Of a stretch of 64,000 nt of DNA, positions 9,346-18,557 are shown one piece after another (position 1 is the first letter of the stretch; the number at the start of each line of letters is the position of its first letter). This DNA is from an uncultured Maribacter sp. (lineage in GTDB: Bacteria; Bacteroidota; Bacteroidia; Flavobacteriales; Flavobacteriaceae). The position numbers and the translations under genes are program-made. The notes beneath the pieces were generated by a model. That model searched no databases, was not told where the DNA came from, and worked only from the letters and a program-made list of their open reading frames with translations. The DNA is taken from the NCBI GenBank assembly GCA_947493885.1, contig CANLTE010000003.1:372001-436000 (forward strand), written 5' to 3'.

Positions 9346-9966
9346 ATGGCAGAGTTTATAAAAATATACGAGGAGAATCCAAATCCTAAAGAAATAAAGC
9401 GGGTTGTACAAGTGCTACAAAAAGGGGGAATAATTATTTACCCAACAGATACTGTTTATGGCTTGGGATGCGATATTACCAATTCTAAGGCATTGGAACG
9501 TATTGCCCGTATAAAGGGTGTTAAATTATCTAAGGCCAATTGGTCATTTGTTTGCCCGAGCTTAAGCAACTTATCAGATTATGTAAGGCAAATAGATACT
9601 GCTACATTCAAAATACTTAAAAGAGCGCTCCCTGGACCTTATACCTTTATTCTCCCTGGAAATAATAACCTTCCTAAAGATTTTAAAAAGAAAAAAACCG
9701 TTGGTATTCGTATTCCGGATAATTTAATTGCCAGAACTATAGTGGAAGAATTAGGAAACCCCATTGTTTCCACATCTATTCGTGATGATGATGAGTTGTT
9801 GGAATACACAACAGACCCCGAATTAATTCATGAAAAATGGGATAATTTAGTTGATGTTGTTATTGATGGTGGTTATGGTGGCAATATAGCTTCAACCATA
9901 ATAGACCTTTCAGATGGAGAGCCTTCTGTAATTAGAGAAGGAAAAGGAAATCTTGATATCTTATAA
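9346..9966 (+). CDS. L-threonylcarbamoyladenylate synthase family protein (TsaC/Sua5/YrdC domain)
   Basis: The product belongs to the YrdC family, which makes threonylcarbamoyl-AMP from threonine, bicarbonate and ATP for the t6A37 modification of tRNA. Near the N-terminus it has the family signature GGIIIYPTDTVYGLGCD. The core continues with PGPYTFILPG and VGIRIPDN, and the C-terminal part has PIVSTSIRDDD and GEPSVIREGKG. At 206 residues it is the short TsaC form without the Sua5 domain. Flavobacteria often carry more than one YrdC protein, so this copy may not be the only one. Confidence 0.9.
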   Translation: MAEFIKIYEENPNPKEIKRVVQVLQKGGIIIYPTDTVYGLGCDITNSKALERIARIKGVKLSKANWSFVCPSLSNLSDYVRQIDTATFKILKRALPGPYTFILPGNNNLPKDFKKKKTVGIRIPDNLIARTIVEELGNPIVSTSIRDDDELLEYTTDPELIHEKWDNLVDVVIDGGYGGNIASTIIDLSDGEPSVIREGKGNLDIL

Positions 9967-10044
9967 ATATTTTAAAAACAACTTCTTAAAAAAACAACTT
10001 TGAACAATTAATTTGTTCTTTTTAACAAATATTAGTTTTTATTC

Positions 10045-10074
10045 TTTGTAAGCCTTTAAAAGACCATATTTTTG
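10045..10074 (+). promoter_or_regulatory. Bacteroidetes-type promoter of the DEAD/DEAH helicase gene
   Basis: TTTG at 10045-10048 and TATTTTTG at 10067-10074 match the -33 (TTTG) and -7 (TAnnTTTG) elements used by the Bacteroidetes primary sigma factor. The spacing is 18 bases. The ATG at 10094 lies 19 bases after the -7 box. Confidence 0.7.
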
Positions 10075-10093
10075 CATTCGGAAAAATTATGGT

Positions 10094-11650
10094 ATGACAG
10101 AAGATTTTGAGATAGAATTACAGGAAGAAAAATCGGGTAAGGAACTTTATAATTATCAAAAAGGAGCTATAAATCAAATTTTTGACAAATTTGAAACAGC
10201 AGCAGATGACTATCATCTATTATATCAATTACCTACTGGAGGTGGAAAAACCGTAATATTTTCAGAAATAGTTCGCCAGTACTTAAAGAAGCACAATAAA
10301 AAAGTTTTGGTAATGACTCACCGTGTTGAGCTATGTAATCAAACTTCAAAAATGCTTACAAGTTTTGGGGTTACCAATAAAATAGTTAACAGTACAGCTA
10401 ACCTTGAGGATCAAGACCAATATGACTGTTTTGTTGCCATGGTGGAGACACTAAATAATCGTTTAAATGATGACAAATTAGACATTTCCGATGTTGGATT
10501 GGTGATTATTGATGAAGCACACTACAACTCATTCAATAAATTATTTAAATTTTTTAGTAACTCTTTTATTTTAGGAGTTACCGCAACACCCCTAAGTTCA
10601 AACAAAAATTTACCGATGTACGGTAATTACCATGAGTTAATTACTGGAGAAAGCATTGAATCTCTTATTGAAAATAGATTTTTGGCAAGAGCTGAAGTTT
10701 TTAAATACGATATGGGATTAACCTCCTTAGAAGTTGGTTCTAATGGAGATTATACGGTAAAATCATCAGAAGACCTGTATACCAGCTCTGTAATGCTGGA
10801 TAAACTTGTAGAAGCATATAAAAAACACTCCGCCGGTAAAAAAACGTTAATATTTAATAACGGAATAAACACTTCTATTCAGGTATACTATTCCTTTAAA
10901 GAAGCTGGTTTACCTGTAATGCACCTAGATAATTCAGCAACAAAAAAACAACGTGCGCAAATATTAAAATGGTTTAAAGAAACTCCGGATGCCATATTAA
11001 CTTCAGTTAGTATTTTAACTACAGGGTTTGATGAACCAACTATTGATACCATTATACTAAACAGAGCTACAAAATCGCTTACATTGTATTACCAAATGAT
11101 AGGTCGTGGTTCTCGTATTTTAAATAACAAATCAAAATTTACGGTTATAGATTTAGGTAATAACTATCACAGATTTGGTCCTTGGGGAGCCGATTTAGAT
11201 TGGCAAACCATTTTTAAGAATCCAAATTTCTATATGGATCGCTTAAAAGATGATGAAGAGATTGAGAGTACTTTTAGACATGAAATGCCAGAGGAACTTA
11301 AAGCCGAGTTTTCAAAATCTGAAGAAGTCTTTTTTGATATTAAGAAGACTTATATTGATGCTACCTCAAAAGGAGAGTCTTCTAAGGTAGTTTTAGAACG
11401 TTCCATTGAACACCATGCCAAAATGTGTATAGAAAATAGCGAAGATGTATATGACGCCATTGCTCTAGCCAAATTATTAAGTGGAGATATCAATAACAGA
11501 ATTCAAACCTACGCAAAGTGCATAAGTAGAAGTACCCATAATTTTTTAAGTTGGTTAAAGGATGACTATCAAAAAAAATTAAATACATATTTACGTCAAA
11601 ATTTTGATGAAGTATTTGAACAAATACATGGGTACCCGCCAGAGGAGTAG
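10094..11650 (+). CDS. DEAD/DEAH-box superfamily 2 helicase
   Basis: The 518-residue ATPase has the helicase core of type III restriction R subunits and the RadD/YejH group. Motifs are LPTGGGKT (Walker A), MTHRVEL (Ia), VIIDEAHYNSF (II, DEAH), GVTATPLSS (III), LTTGFDEP (V) and QMIGRGSRI (VI). A 140-residue C-terminal extension of charged helices carries no nuclease motif that I can see. No methylase or specificity gene is adjacent, so a restriction role is unlikely. A RadD-like housekeeping repair role is more plausible but remains inference. Confidence 0.88.
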   Translation: MTEDFEIELQEEKSGKELYNYQKGAINQIFDKFETAADDYHLLYQLPTGGGKTVIFSEIVRQYLKKHNKKVLVMTHRVELCNQTSKMLTSFGVTNKIVNSTANLEDQDQYDCFVAMVETLNNRLNDDKLDISDVGLVIIDEAHYNSFNKLFKFFSNSFILGVTATPLSSNKNLPMYGNYHELITGESIESLIENRFLARAEVFKYDMGLTSLEVGSNGDYTVKSSEDLYTSSVMLDKLVEAYKKHSAGKKTLIFNNGINTSIQVYYSFKEAGLPVMHLDNSATKKQRAQILKWFKETPDAILTSVSILTTGFDEPTIDTIILNRATKSLTLYYQMIGRGSRILNNKSKFTVIDLGNNYHRFGPWGADLDWQTIFKNPNFYMDRLKDDEEIESTFRHEMPEELKAEFSKSEEVFFDIKKTYIDATSKGESSKVVLERSIEHHAKMCIENSEDVYDAIALAKLLSGDINNRIQTYAKCISRSTHNFLSWLKDDYQKKLNTYLRQNFDEVFEQIHGYPPEE

Positions 11651-11684
11651 TAATAGGTATATTCTTAAAACTTACTTGATAAAG

Positions 11685-11717
11685 TTTGGTTTTATATGAA
11701 TTTAACTTTACTTTTTG
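11685..11717 (+). promoter_or_regulatory. Possible promoter of the GntR gene
   Basis: TTTG at 11685-11688 is followed, 20 bases on, by TACTTTTTG at 11709-11717, which is the TAnnTTTG consensus with one extra T. It lies 35 bases before the ATG at 11753. Confidence 0.45.
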
Positions 11718-11752
11718 CGATAATACGATTCATTAAATTCTAACAACTAGTA

Positions 11753-12766
11753 ATGTCGCTTCTAGAGAATATACAAAATCTTCAAAAAATTAATACCCTT
11801 TCTAAACACGAACAGCTTGTACAAGGCGTTGTGGAATCTATAGATACTAAGGTTTTGGTTATTGGAGATAAACTACCTTCTATTAATGCAATGGTTAGTG
11901 ATTTGGGCTATGCCCGTAAAACCATTGTAAAGGCGTATGAAGAGTTAAAAGAGCGTGGGCTTGTTGAATCTAAAAAATTAAAAGGATATTTTATCGTCAG
12001 TAATGAAACCAAAGTAACGCTAAAAATTGCTTTAGTTTTATTTTCGTTTCAACGTTTTCAAGAAGAATTTTATAACGCTTTTAGAAAAGAACTTGGAAGT
12101 AAATTTCAAATAGATGTTTTTTTTCATCACAGTAATATATCAATTTTTAAAAGTATTTTTAATACGGTAAAGGGAAAGTATGGTATGTATGTCATTGCAC
12201 CAATACCAGACCCATCATTACAACCACTTCTACACACTATTACCCCTAATAAGTTATTAATTATTGACAGGTTTATCTCTTTAAATAATGAATATTCTTT
12301 TATTTCACAGGAATTTGAGGAGTCAACGTATGCTAAATTAACCGAGTTACTTCCTAAAATTTCTAAGTATAAAAAGTTTATCTTGTTTTTTGACAAAACT
12401 ACAGATCACCCTCCAGGAATTTTAAAAGCTTTTGAAAGGTTTTGCAGTCAACATAAGCTTAATGCAAGCGTAGAAAAAAAATATACCCAAAATTCTGTGG
12501 AAAAAGAAAATTTGTATTTTTTTATTAGTGATACGTTTTTATGGGAAGTATTGAGGGATGCTAAGGAAAATAAATACACAATTGGTGATGATATTGGCAT
12601 ACTATCACATAATGACCATGTAGTAAAGGAAATTGTTTTTGGAGGTATCACCACAATTTCCTCTGATTTTAAGCAAATGGCCATAATGGCGGCTAATCAT
12701 GTTAAGTTTAAAAAGGAAACTCAACAAATAGTTCCATCTCATTTAATCCTAAGAAATTCGTTGTAA
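11753..12766 (+). CDS. GntR-family transcriptional regulator with a periplasmic-binding-protein-like sensor domain
   Basis: The N-terminal 75 residues form a winged helix of GntR type (LPSINAMVSDLGYARKTIVKAYEELKERGLV), the usual DNA-binding arrangement. The remaining 260 residues resemble a LacI/type-1 periplasmic-binding-protein sensor, ending with GDDIGILSHNDHVVKEIVFGGITTIS, a typical LacI-family effector-domain ending. Bacteroidetes use GntR-LacI hybrids to control sugar catabolism. The next two genes encode an alpha-galactosidase-like hydrolase and a sodium-sugar symporter, so a galactoside or the derived sugar is the likely effector. That assignment is from context only. Confidence 0.88.
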   Translation: MSLLENIQNLQKINTLSKHEQLVQGVVESIDTKVLVIGDKLPSINAMVSDLGYARKTIVKAYEELKERGLVESKKLKGYFIVSNETKVTLKIALVLFSFQRFQEEFYNAFRKELGSKFQIDVFFHHSNISIFKSIFNTVKGKYGMYVIAPIPDPSLQPLLHTITPNKLLIIDRFISLNNEYSFISQEFEESTYAKLTELLPKISKYKKFILFFDKTTDHPPGILKAFERFCSQHKLNASVEKKYTQNSVEKENLYFFISDTFLWEVLRDAKENKYTIGDDIGILSHNDHVVKEIVFGGITTISSDFKQMAIMAANHVKFKKETQQIVPSHLILRNSL

Positions 12767-12852
12767 GGTAGATTTGTTTTTTTATTTGGGCAATTATCAT
12801 ATATTTGAAAAGTAGCATAGACTATCATAGCATTAATTTGATTGATTTAAAA

Positions 12853-14601
12853 ATGAAACAAACAGAAGATTTTACTATTAATGGAGCCCAAAACACTCAA
12901 CATTGCTCTATTACCAAGGTAAACGAAAACAATGGTGTTGGTATATATGATTTTAAACTAAGTTTTAAAGAAAGCACACAACCAACACCAATAACGCTGG
13001 AATGGAAAATACCTGCAGTAAACGTAAAAGGAGTTTGGAAGCCCACAACCGATTTTAATAAACGTATTCAGGCTGACTGGGAATTGGATCATATGGAATC
13101 TAGAATTTCAATAGATTCCCCAGTAATTAACCTGTTTGGACATACGGATAATAATGTACTAACCTTTGCATGCTCCAATGCAATAAACAAATTAGAAATG
13201 AATGCTCGTCTTCGAGAAGAAGACAATCATTTTTATTGCCACATTACTTTTTTTACAGAACAACACTATTCAATTAAAAATTTTAACGCGCAATTGCGGT
13301 TGGATTACAGACCAATACACTTTTCAGAAAGTTTAAAAGATGTATCTAAATGGTGGGAAACTTTTGAAAACTTAAAGCCCGTAACTGTTCCTGAAATAGC
13401 TAAAACGCCATTGTATTCTACATGGTATCAATTTCATCAAGATTTAGATTGCGACCTGCTTTTACAGGAGTGTAAATTGGCTTATGAAATGGGATATAGA
13501 ACTGTTATAATAGATGATGGTTGGCAAACAAATGACAATAATAGGGGGTACGATTATACTGGTGATTGGCAACCTGACCGAATACCTAATATACAAGACT
13601 ATGTCTCCAAGGTACATGATACCGGAATGAAAGTAGCTCTGTGGTATTCGGTTCCTTTTTGTGGAAAAAAATCCAAAGCGTATAAAAAGTTTAAAGGTAA
13701 ATTTTTAACTGAAGATCATAGGTGGGCACCAGTTTTTGATCCTCGATACCCAGAGGTTAGAGACCACTTAATAAATATTTATACCAATGCAGTAAGAGAA
13801 TGGAATTTAGATGGATTTAAACTGGATTTTATTGACGACTTTAAACGATATCCAGATACTCCGCTTTATAAAGAGAATGGTAGAGATTATGCTTCAATAA
13901 ACACCGCTGTGGATAGGTTATTAACAGATGTAATTACAGCCGTTAGTAAAGTAAACCCCGATATTTTTATTGAATTCCGACAAAAATACACTGGACCTGC
14001 AATGCGTAAATATGGTAATATGTTTCGCGCTTTTGACTGCCCAGGAGATGCTACCATGAATAGAATTAGAATCGCTGATTTAAAATTGTTGAGTGGAAAT
14101 ACTGCTGTACATTCTGATATGGTTACCTGGCACAAAAATGAGCCCGTTGAACTAGCAGCATTACAACTCATAAATACATTATTTGGAGTTCCGCAACTTT
14201 CCATTTTTTTAACGAAAGCTTCTGAGGAAGAAAAAAAAATGATTGCTTTTTATACCCAATATTGGAACGCTAATAAAACAATTTTTACTGAAGGTTATTT
14301 TATTCCTTGTAATCCATTATCAAATTATAATATTCAAAGTGCTTCCGATGAAAATCAAATTATAGTTGGAATTCATGATGCTGTAATTGCAGACATCAAG
14401 CAACAGTATACTAAAATGGACTTTTTAAATGCTACCACAAATTCACAGTTAGTGGTTAATTGTCACTCAGATTTTGGAGATTATGAGTGTACTGTATTCA
14501 ATTGTTTGGGTGAAATAGTTTCTAAAAAAAATATTTATATTAAAAAAGGGATACTTTCACTATCCGTACCATCTAGTGGATTAATTCAATTAAAAAAGTA
14601 A
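12853..14601 (+). CDS. GH36-like alpha-galactosidase family protein
   Basis: This is a glycoside hydrolase of clan GH-D, expected to release alpha-linked galactose (or a related sugar). The start is set at the ATG at 12853. A TTG at 12805 would add 16 residues. The catalytic barrel carries IIDDGWQTND and GDWQPDR for substrate binding, and DGFKLDFIDDF, whose Asp (residue 325 from this start) matches the GH36 nucleophile. FRAFDCPGDA is the region where the acid/base Asp lies in relatives. There is no signal peptide, so it acts in the cytoplasm on sugar imported by the adjacent symporter. The protein is 582 residues, shorter than the 700-residue classical GH36 enzymes. It lies 86 bases after the GntR gene and 4 bases before the symporter gene. 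Confidence 0.85.
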   Translation: MKQTEDFTINGAQNTQHCSITKVNENNGVGIYDFKLSFKESTQPTPITLEWKIPAVNVKGVWKPTTDFNKRIQADWELDHMESRISIDSPVINLFGHTDNNVLTFACSNAINKLEMNARLREEDNHFYCHITFFTEQHYSIKNFNAQLRLDYRPIHFSESLKDVSKWWETFENLKPVTVPEIAKTPLYSTWYQFHQDLDCDLLLQECKLAYEMGYRTVIIDDGWQTNDNNRGYDYTGDWQPDRIPNIQDYVSKVHDTGMKVALWYSVPFCGKKSKAYKKFKGKFLTEDHRWAPVFDPRYPEVRDHLINIYTNAVREWNLDGFKLDFIDDFKRYPDTPLYKENGRDYASINTAVDRLLTDVITAVSKVNPDIFIEFRQKYTGPAMRKYGNMFRAFDCPGDATMNRIRIADLKLLSGNTAVHSDMVTWHKNEPVELAALQLINTLFGVPQLSIFLTKASEEEKKMIAFYTQYWNANKTIFTEGYFIPCNPLSNYNIQSASDENQIIVGIHDAVIADIKQQYTKMDFLNATTNSQLVVNCHSDFGDYECTVFNCLGEIVSKKNIYIKKGILSLSVPSSGLIQLKK

Positions 14602-14605
14602 TTAC

Positions 14606-16261
14606 ATGGATCTATTACCTATTTTATCTTTTGTTGGTTTTACATTATTAGTAGCTGTAATTGCCTGGTATGCCACCCGAAAAACCAATGAAAAATCCGC
14701 TGATGGATATTTTCTTGGAGGGCGAAGTCTTGGTGCTGTTACCATTGCAGGTTCATTATTGCTTACCAATCTTTCTGCGGAGCAAATAGTTGGTCTTAAC
14801 GGGCAAGCATTTACGGAGGGAGTTTTAGTAATGGCATGGGAAACGTTAGCTGCAATCGCCATGATTGTAACAGCTGTGTTTTTACTACCGCGATATATGC
14901 GTGGGGGTATTACCACAATACCACAATTTGTAGAAAATAGGTTTGATCATCAAACTAAAGCCATTCTCACCACTTTATTTTTATCTGGTTATGTTGTTGT
15001 AATTCTGCCATCTGTATTGTACTCGGGTTCATTAGCCTTTAGTACTATGTTTAATTTACCAGAAGTATTGGGCATGTCACATAACACTACTATTTGGTTG
15101 TGTGTATGGAGCATTGGAACTATTGGAATTATTTATGCCATTTTTGGAGGATTAAAGGCCGTTGCGGTATCCGATTTAATTAATGCTATTGGATTACTTA
15201 TTGGTGGTTTGTTAATTCCTGTTTTTGGTTTATTATTAATTGGAGATGGTAGTATATCAGCAGGTATATCAACATTATGGGAGAGTAACCCTGAAAAATT
15301 TAATGTTAAAGGAGAAGTAGACGCTTCTATTCCTTTTGGTACAATTTTTACTGGAATGATGTTAGTTCAAATGTTTTATTGGGGAACCAATCAGGCTATT
15401 TTACAACGTGTATTTGGCGCTAAAAACTTAAAAGAAGGACAAAAAGGAATGATTTTGGCCGCTCTTGTTAAGTTTTTAATCCCCATTATAGTGGTATTAC
15501 CTGGTATAATTGCATGGCATGTTTTTAATGGTAATTTAGAAAACCCTGATCAGGCATATCCGCAATTGGTAAGAACAGTTTTACCTTCTGCTTTTATGGG
15601 CTTTTTTGCCGCTGTTTTATTTGGAGCGGTGCTAAGTTCTTTTAATAGTTTATTAAACAGTAGTGCGACCTTATTTGGTTTTGATCTGTATCAACAATAT
15701 TTTAAGAAAAGTGCCTCTGAAAAAGAAATTGTGAGAGCAGGCAAAATATTTGGTTTGGTTTTAGGAATTTTAGGAATGTGTGTAGCTCCCTTAATTGCTA
15801 ATGCACCAAAAGGATTATTTGCATGGCTACAGGAGGCCAATGGTTGCTATAGCATTCCAATACTAACTGTAATTGTAATAGGTTTTTTTACTAAAAAAGT
15901 TCCTGCAATTGCCGCAAAGGTTGGTGTAATTTCTGGAGTTGTTTTGTATTCTATTAGTCAGTTTGCATTAAAACCATATTTTGTAGCAAAAGCTCTAGAC
16001 AAGGCTAAGCTGGAGAACATTACTGATACTAAACTTTTAAGTGTAATTGAAGCAGAAGCATATCCTCATTTTTTACATGTAATGGCTATTCTTTTTGTAT
16101 TGAACATCGGAATAATGCTGTTAATAGGTTATTTTAACCCTAGAAAAGAAGCCTATCAGCCAATGACAACGGACCAAGTTAATATAACACCTTGGAAGTA
16201 TGCATTACTTGCAGGGAGCTTAATTACCGTATTGGTGCTAAGCACATATTTTATCTTTTAA
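14606..16261 (+). CDS. Sodium:solute symporter, SGLT/SSS family
   Basis: The 551-residue inner-membrane protein has about 14 transmembrane helices and imports a sugar with Na+. Family marks are GYFLGGRSLGAVTIAGSLLLTNLS in two adjoining stretches near the N-terminus, GGLKAVAVSDLIN, and SSFNSLLNSSATLFGFD, the last including the SSS signature. These match the vSGLT/galactose subgroup more than the proline or pantothenate transporters. Its ATG is 4 bases after the stop of the GH36-like gene, which implies translational coupling. Import through this carrier followed by cytosolic cleavage is the likely pathway. Confidence 0.9.
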   Translation: MDLLPILSFVGFTLLVAVIAWYATRKTNEKSADGYFLGGRSLGAVTIAGSLLLTNLSAEQIVGLNGQAFTEGVLVMAWETLAAIAMIVTAVFLLPRYMRGGITTIPQFVENRFDHQTKAILTTLFLSGYVVVILPSVLYSGSLAFSTMFNLPEVLGMSHNTTIWLCVWSIGTIGIIYAIFGGLKAVAVSDLINAIGLLIGGLLIPVFGLLLIGDGSISAGISTLWESNPEKFNVKGEVDASIPFGTIFTGMMLVQMFYWGTNQAILQRVFGAKNLKEGQKGMILAALVKFLIPIIVVLPGIIAWHVFNGNLENPDQAYPQLVRTVLPSAFMGFFAAVLFGAVLSSFNSLLNSSATLFGFDLYQQYFKKSASEKEIVRAGKIFGLVLGILGMCVAPLIANAPKGLFAWLQEANGCYSIPILTVIVIGFFTKKVPAIAAKVGVISGVVLYSISQFALKPYFVAKALDKAKLENITDTKLLSVIEAEAYPHFLHVMAILFVLNIGIMLLIGYFNPRKEAYQPMTTDQVNITPWKYALLAGSLITVLVLSTYFIF

Positions 16262-16340
16262 TCATTGTTTAAAACAGCCCGTTTCCCAAAATTACCATTC
16301 ATTCTCTATTTATAGCAGTGATAAGTGGTATAGCTCGTTA

Positions 16341-16348
16341 TAATTTTG
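16341..16348 (+). promoter_or_regulatory. -7 box upstream of the SDR operon
   Basis: TAATTTTG at 16341-16348 matches TAnnTTTG, 26 bases before the ATG at 16374. A matching TTTG -33 is not evident. Confidence 0.45.
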
Positions 16349-16373
16349 CTGTATAATTATTAAAATATATACA

Positions 16374-17123
16374 ATGAAAAAAAGAGCTTTAATTATAGGA
16401 GGAAGTAGTGGAATTGGAAAAGCAACAGCCGAAAACCTATTAAACGAAGGAGTAGAGGTACACGTTGTTGGTACAAATTCAGCAAAATTGGATGCCTTTA
16501 AACAAGAAACAAATCAAAATATAGTTACACACAAAGTAGATATTACAAACTCAGAGGAGGTTGCTACTTTAAACAAAACTATTTCTGGATTAGACAATCT
16601 AGACTATTTGGTAAATGCTTCTGGTATTTTTGGTCCTAAATCTTTTTTAGATCACACAGAAGCGGATTATGATTCATACTTAAATTTAAACCGTGGTTTC
16701 TTTTTTATTACACAAGCAGCAGCTAGAAAAATGGCTGATACTAATGGTGGAGCTATTGTTAATGTTGGTTCTATGTGGGCAAAGCAAGCTGTAAAAGCAA
16801 CGCCTTCTTCTGCATATTCAATGCAAAAGGCAGGATTACATAGTCTTACACAACACTTAGCTATGGAACTTGCAGACCAAAAAATACGTGTAAATGCGGT
16901 TTCTCCTGCAGTTGTTGAAACACCTGTATACGAAAGCGTTTTTGGAGGAAAGCAAGAAGCTAATGATGCCTTGCAAAACTTTCACTCATTCCATCCAATT
17001 GGAAGAAATGGTAAAGCACAGGATGTTGCTGATACTATTTCGTACTTATTGTCTAATAAAGCATCATGGGTTACTGGAGCTATTTGGGATACCGATGGTG
17101 GTGTAATGGCAGGACGAAACTAA
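16374..17123 (+). CDS. Short-chain dehydrogenase/reductase (classical SDR)
   Basis: This is an NAD(P)-dependent oxidoreductase of 249 residues. The cofactor motif is [11 protein letters not shown] near residues 8-18 and the NAG-type motif appears as VNASG. The active-site Ser is in [10 protein letters not shown], with the catalytic pair YSMQK (Y-x-x-x-K). The C-terminus ends with the typical [12 protein letters not shown]. The substrate is unknown. It is the first gene of a same-strand run with an AhpD-like protein, a flavin amine oxidase and an AraC regulator, and these may form one redox pathway. Confidence 0.9.
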   Translation: MKKRALIIGGSSGIGKATAENLLNEGVEVHVVGTNSAKLDAFKQETNQNIVTHKVDITNSEEVATLNKTISGLDNLDYLVNASGIFGPKSFLDHTEADYDSYLNLNRGFFFITQAAARKMADTNGGAIVNVGSMWAKQAVKATPSSAYSMQKAGLHSLTQHLAMELADQKIRVNAVSPAVVETPVYESVFGGKQEANDALQNFHSFHPIGRNGKAQDVADTISYLLSNKASWVTGAIWDTDGGVMAGRN

Positions 17124-17151
17124 AGAAAGTAAAAACGAATTATTTAATCAC

Positions 17152-17175
17152 AAGGTGTAAAGACCTTTTTTTATA
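17152..17175 (+). terminator. Weak hairpin with T-tract after the SDR gene
   Basis: AAGGT (17152-17156) and ACCTT (17163-17167) can form a 5-base stem followed by a run of T. It may attenuate rather than end transcription, because the next gene begins at 17191 on the same strand. Confidence 0.3.
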
Positions 17176-17190
17176 CTAAAAAAGAAGATT

Positions 17191-17493
17191 ATGTATAACA
17201 TGAATCATCTCAAGAAATTGGGTACATTGGGCAAAAATGCAGAATCTGCGATGAAAGCTTTTCAAGAATTAGACAAAGTGGCTTTAGCGGAAGGTAGCAT
17301 TCCAAAAAAATATAAAGAATTAATGGCAGTTGCCGTTGCATTGACGACCCAATGTCCATATTGCTTGGAAATACATAAAAAACATGCGGTTGATGCTGGC
17401 GCAACTCAGGAGGAATTGGCAGAGGCTACCTTTGTGGCTGCAGCCCTTAGAGCTGGTGCAGCTGTAGTTCATGGAACACATATCATGGAATAA
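17191..17493 (+). CDS. Carboxymuconolactone decarboxylase/AhpD-like protein
   Basis: The 100-residue protein is a single AhpD-fold domain with the redox motif CPYC followed by EIHKKH, and the proton-relay His and Glu residues of AhpD-type peroxidase partners. This makes a thiol-peroxidase or disulfide-reductase role more likely than true lactone decarboxylation. A second possible start is the ATG at 17200. It is followed after 5 bases by the amine oxidase gene, so the two are very likely cotranscribed. A different, longer protein of the same family is encoded at 37094. Confidence 0.88.
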   Translation: MYNMNHLKKLGTLGKNAESAMKAFQELDKVALAEGSIPKKYKELMAVAVALTTQCPYCLEIHKKHAVDAGATQEELAEATFVAAALRAGAAVVHGTHIME

Positions 17494-17498
17494 CTATA

Positions 17499-18554
17499 AT
17501 GAAAACTATACATTCAAAATATATCATTGTGGGAGCAGGGTTATCTGGTTTGACCACTGCGCATAAACTTATAGAATCTGGTGAAACCAATATTCTTCTT
17601 CTTGAAGGTAGATCAAGAATAGGAGGGCGTATAAAAACCAAAAATAACATTGATTTAGGCGCTACTTGGTTTCAAGAACCGCATACACTAGTTAATAGCA
17701 ATTTAAAAAACCTTGGAGTACAAAAGTTTCCTCAATACCAAAAAGGTAAAAGCGTATTAGTATACAGTACTATGGCTCCCGCTCATTATTTTGAAAGTGA
17801 TACCAATGGTCCGTCAGCACTAAGAGTTGCTGGCGGTTCATTTTCTTTAATTGATGAATTATCAAAGTCTTTTAAAAATAAAATCGTTTTAAACACCACA
17901 GTAACCACAATCTCTGAAAAAGAAAACCAAATAGAATTAGAAACGAATGAAACAAGATATACCGCCGAAAAAGTTATTATAACAGTTCCACCTAAACTGG
18001 CAAGTATACTTATATATTCTCCCGAGTTACCAATGGATTTACAAACACTAATGAAGCAAACTCATACCTGGATGAGTAATGCTATAAAAGTGGGAATTTC
18101 TTTTACCTCACCTTTTTGGAGAAACAAACAATTATCTGGAACAGTAATTGGGCAAATAGGTCCAGTAATAGAATTGTATGATCACTCCAACTACGAAGAA
18201 AATTCATATCATCTTATGGGTTTTGTTAACGAAGGTCTTAGAGATATAGGTCCTATACAGCGGAAAGAACGAATTTTAGATTACTTAGAAAAATATCTGG
18301 GAAGCGAAATCAGAGATTATATAGCTTATGAAGAAAAAGATTGGTCTCGCGATAAATTTACCTCCTGTTCTAATTTAAAATCAGTTTATATGAGTCCGCA
18401 ATATGGAGATTCTAAATATTCAAGTTTTTATTTTGATGGTAAATTGTTATTTTCAGGTACCGAAACCTCTCCACATTATGGGGGATATTTAGAAGGAGCT
18501 ATTTATAGCGGGTTGCAAGCCGCAGAGAAACTACTGCAAAATCAACAAAAATAG
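17499..18554 (+). CDS. FAD-dependent amine oxidase (monoamine oxidase-like)
   Basis: This flavoprotein of 351 residues is shorter than eukaryotic MAO (about 500), as in many bacterial relatives. The FAD Rossmann motif VGAGLSGLTTA lies near residues 11-21, followed by the GG doublet (SRIGGRIKT) and GATWFQEPH. A typical C-terminal FAD motif, FSGTETSPHYGGYLEGA, is present. The expected substrate is an amine or amino alcohol. There is no signal peptide, so it is cytoplasmic. It sits between an AhpD-like gene and an AraC regulator. Peroxide made by the oxidase could be handled by the AhpD-like neighbour, which is inference from context. Confidence 0.88.
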   Translation: MKTIHSKYIIVGAGLSGLTTAHKLIESGETNILLLEGRSRIGGRIKTKNNIDLGATWFQEPHTLVNSNLKNLGVQKFPQYQKGKSVLVYSTMAPAHYFESDTNGPSALRVAGGSFSLIDELSKSFKNKIVLNTTVTTISEKENQIELETNETRYTAEKVIITVPPKLASILIYSPELPMDLQTLMKQTHTWMSNAIKVGISFTSPFWRNKQLSGTVIGQIGPVIELYDHSNYEENSYHLMGFVNEGLRDIGPIQRKERILDYLEKYLGSEIRDYIAYEEKDWSRDKFTSCSNLKSVYMSPQYGDSKYSSFYFDGKLLFSGTETSPHYGGYLEGAIYSGLQAAEKLLQNQQK

Positions 18555-18557
18555 AAT

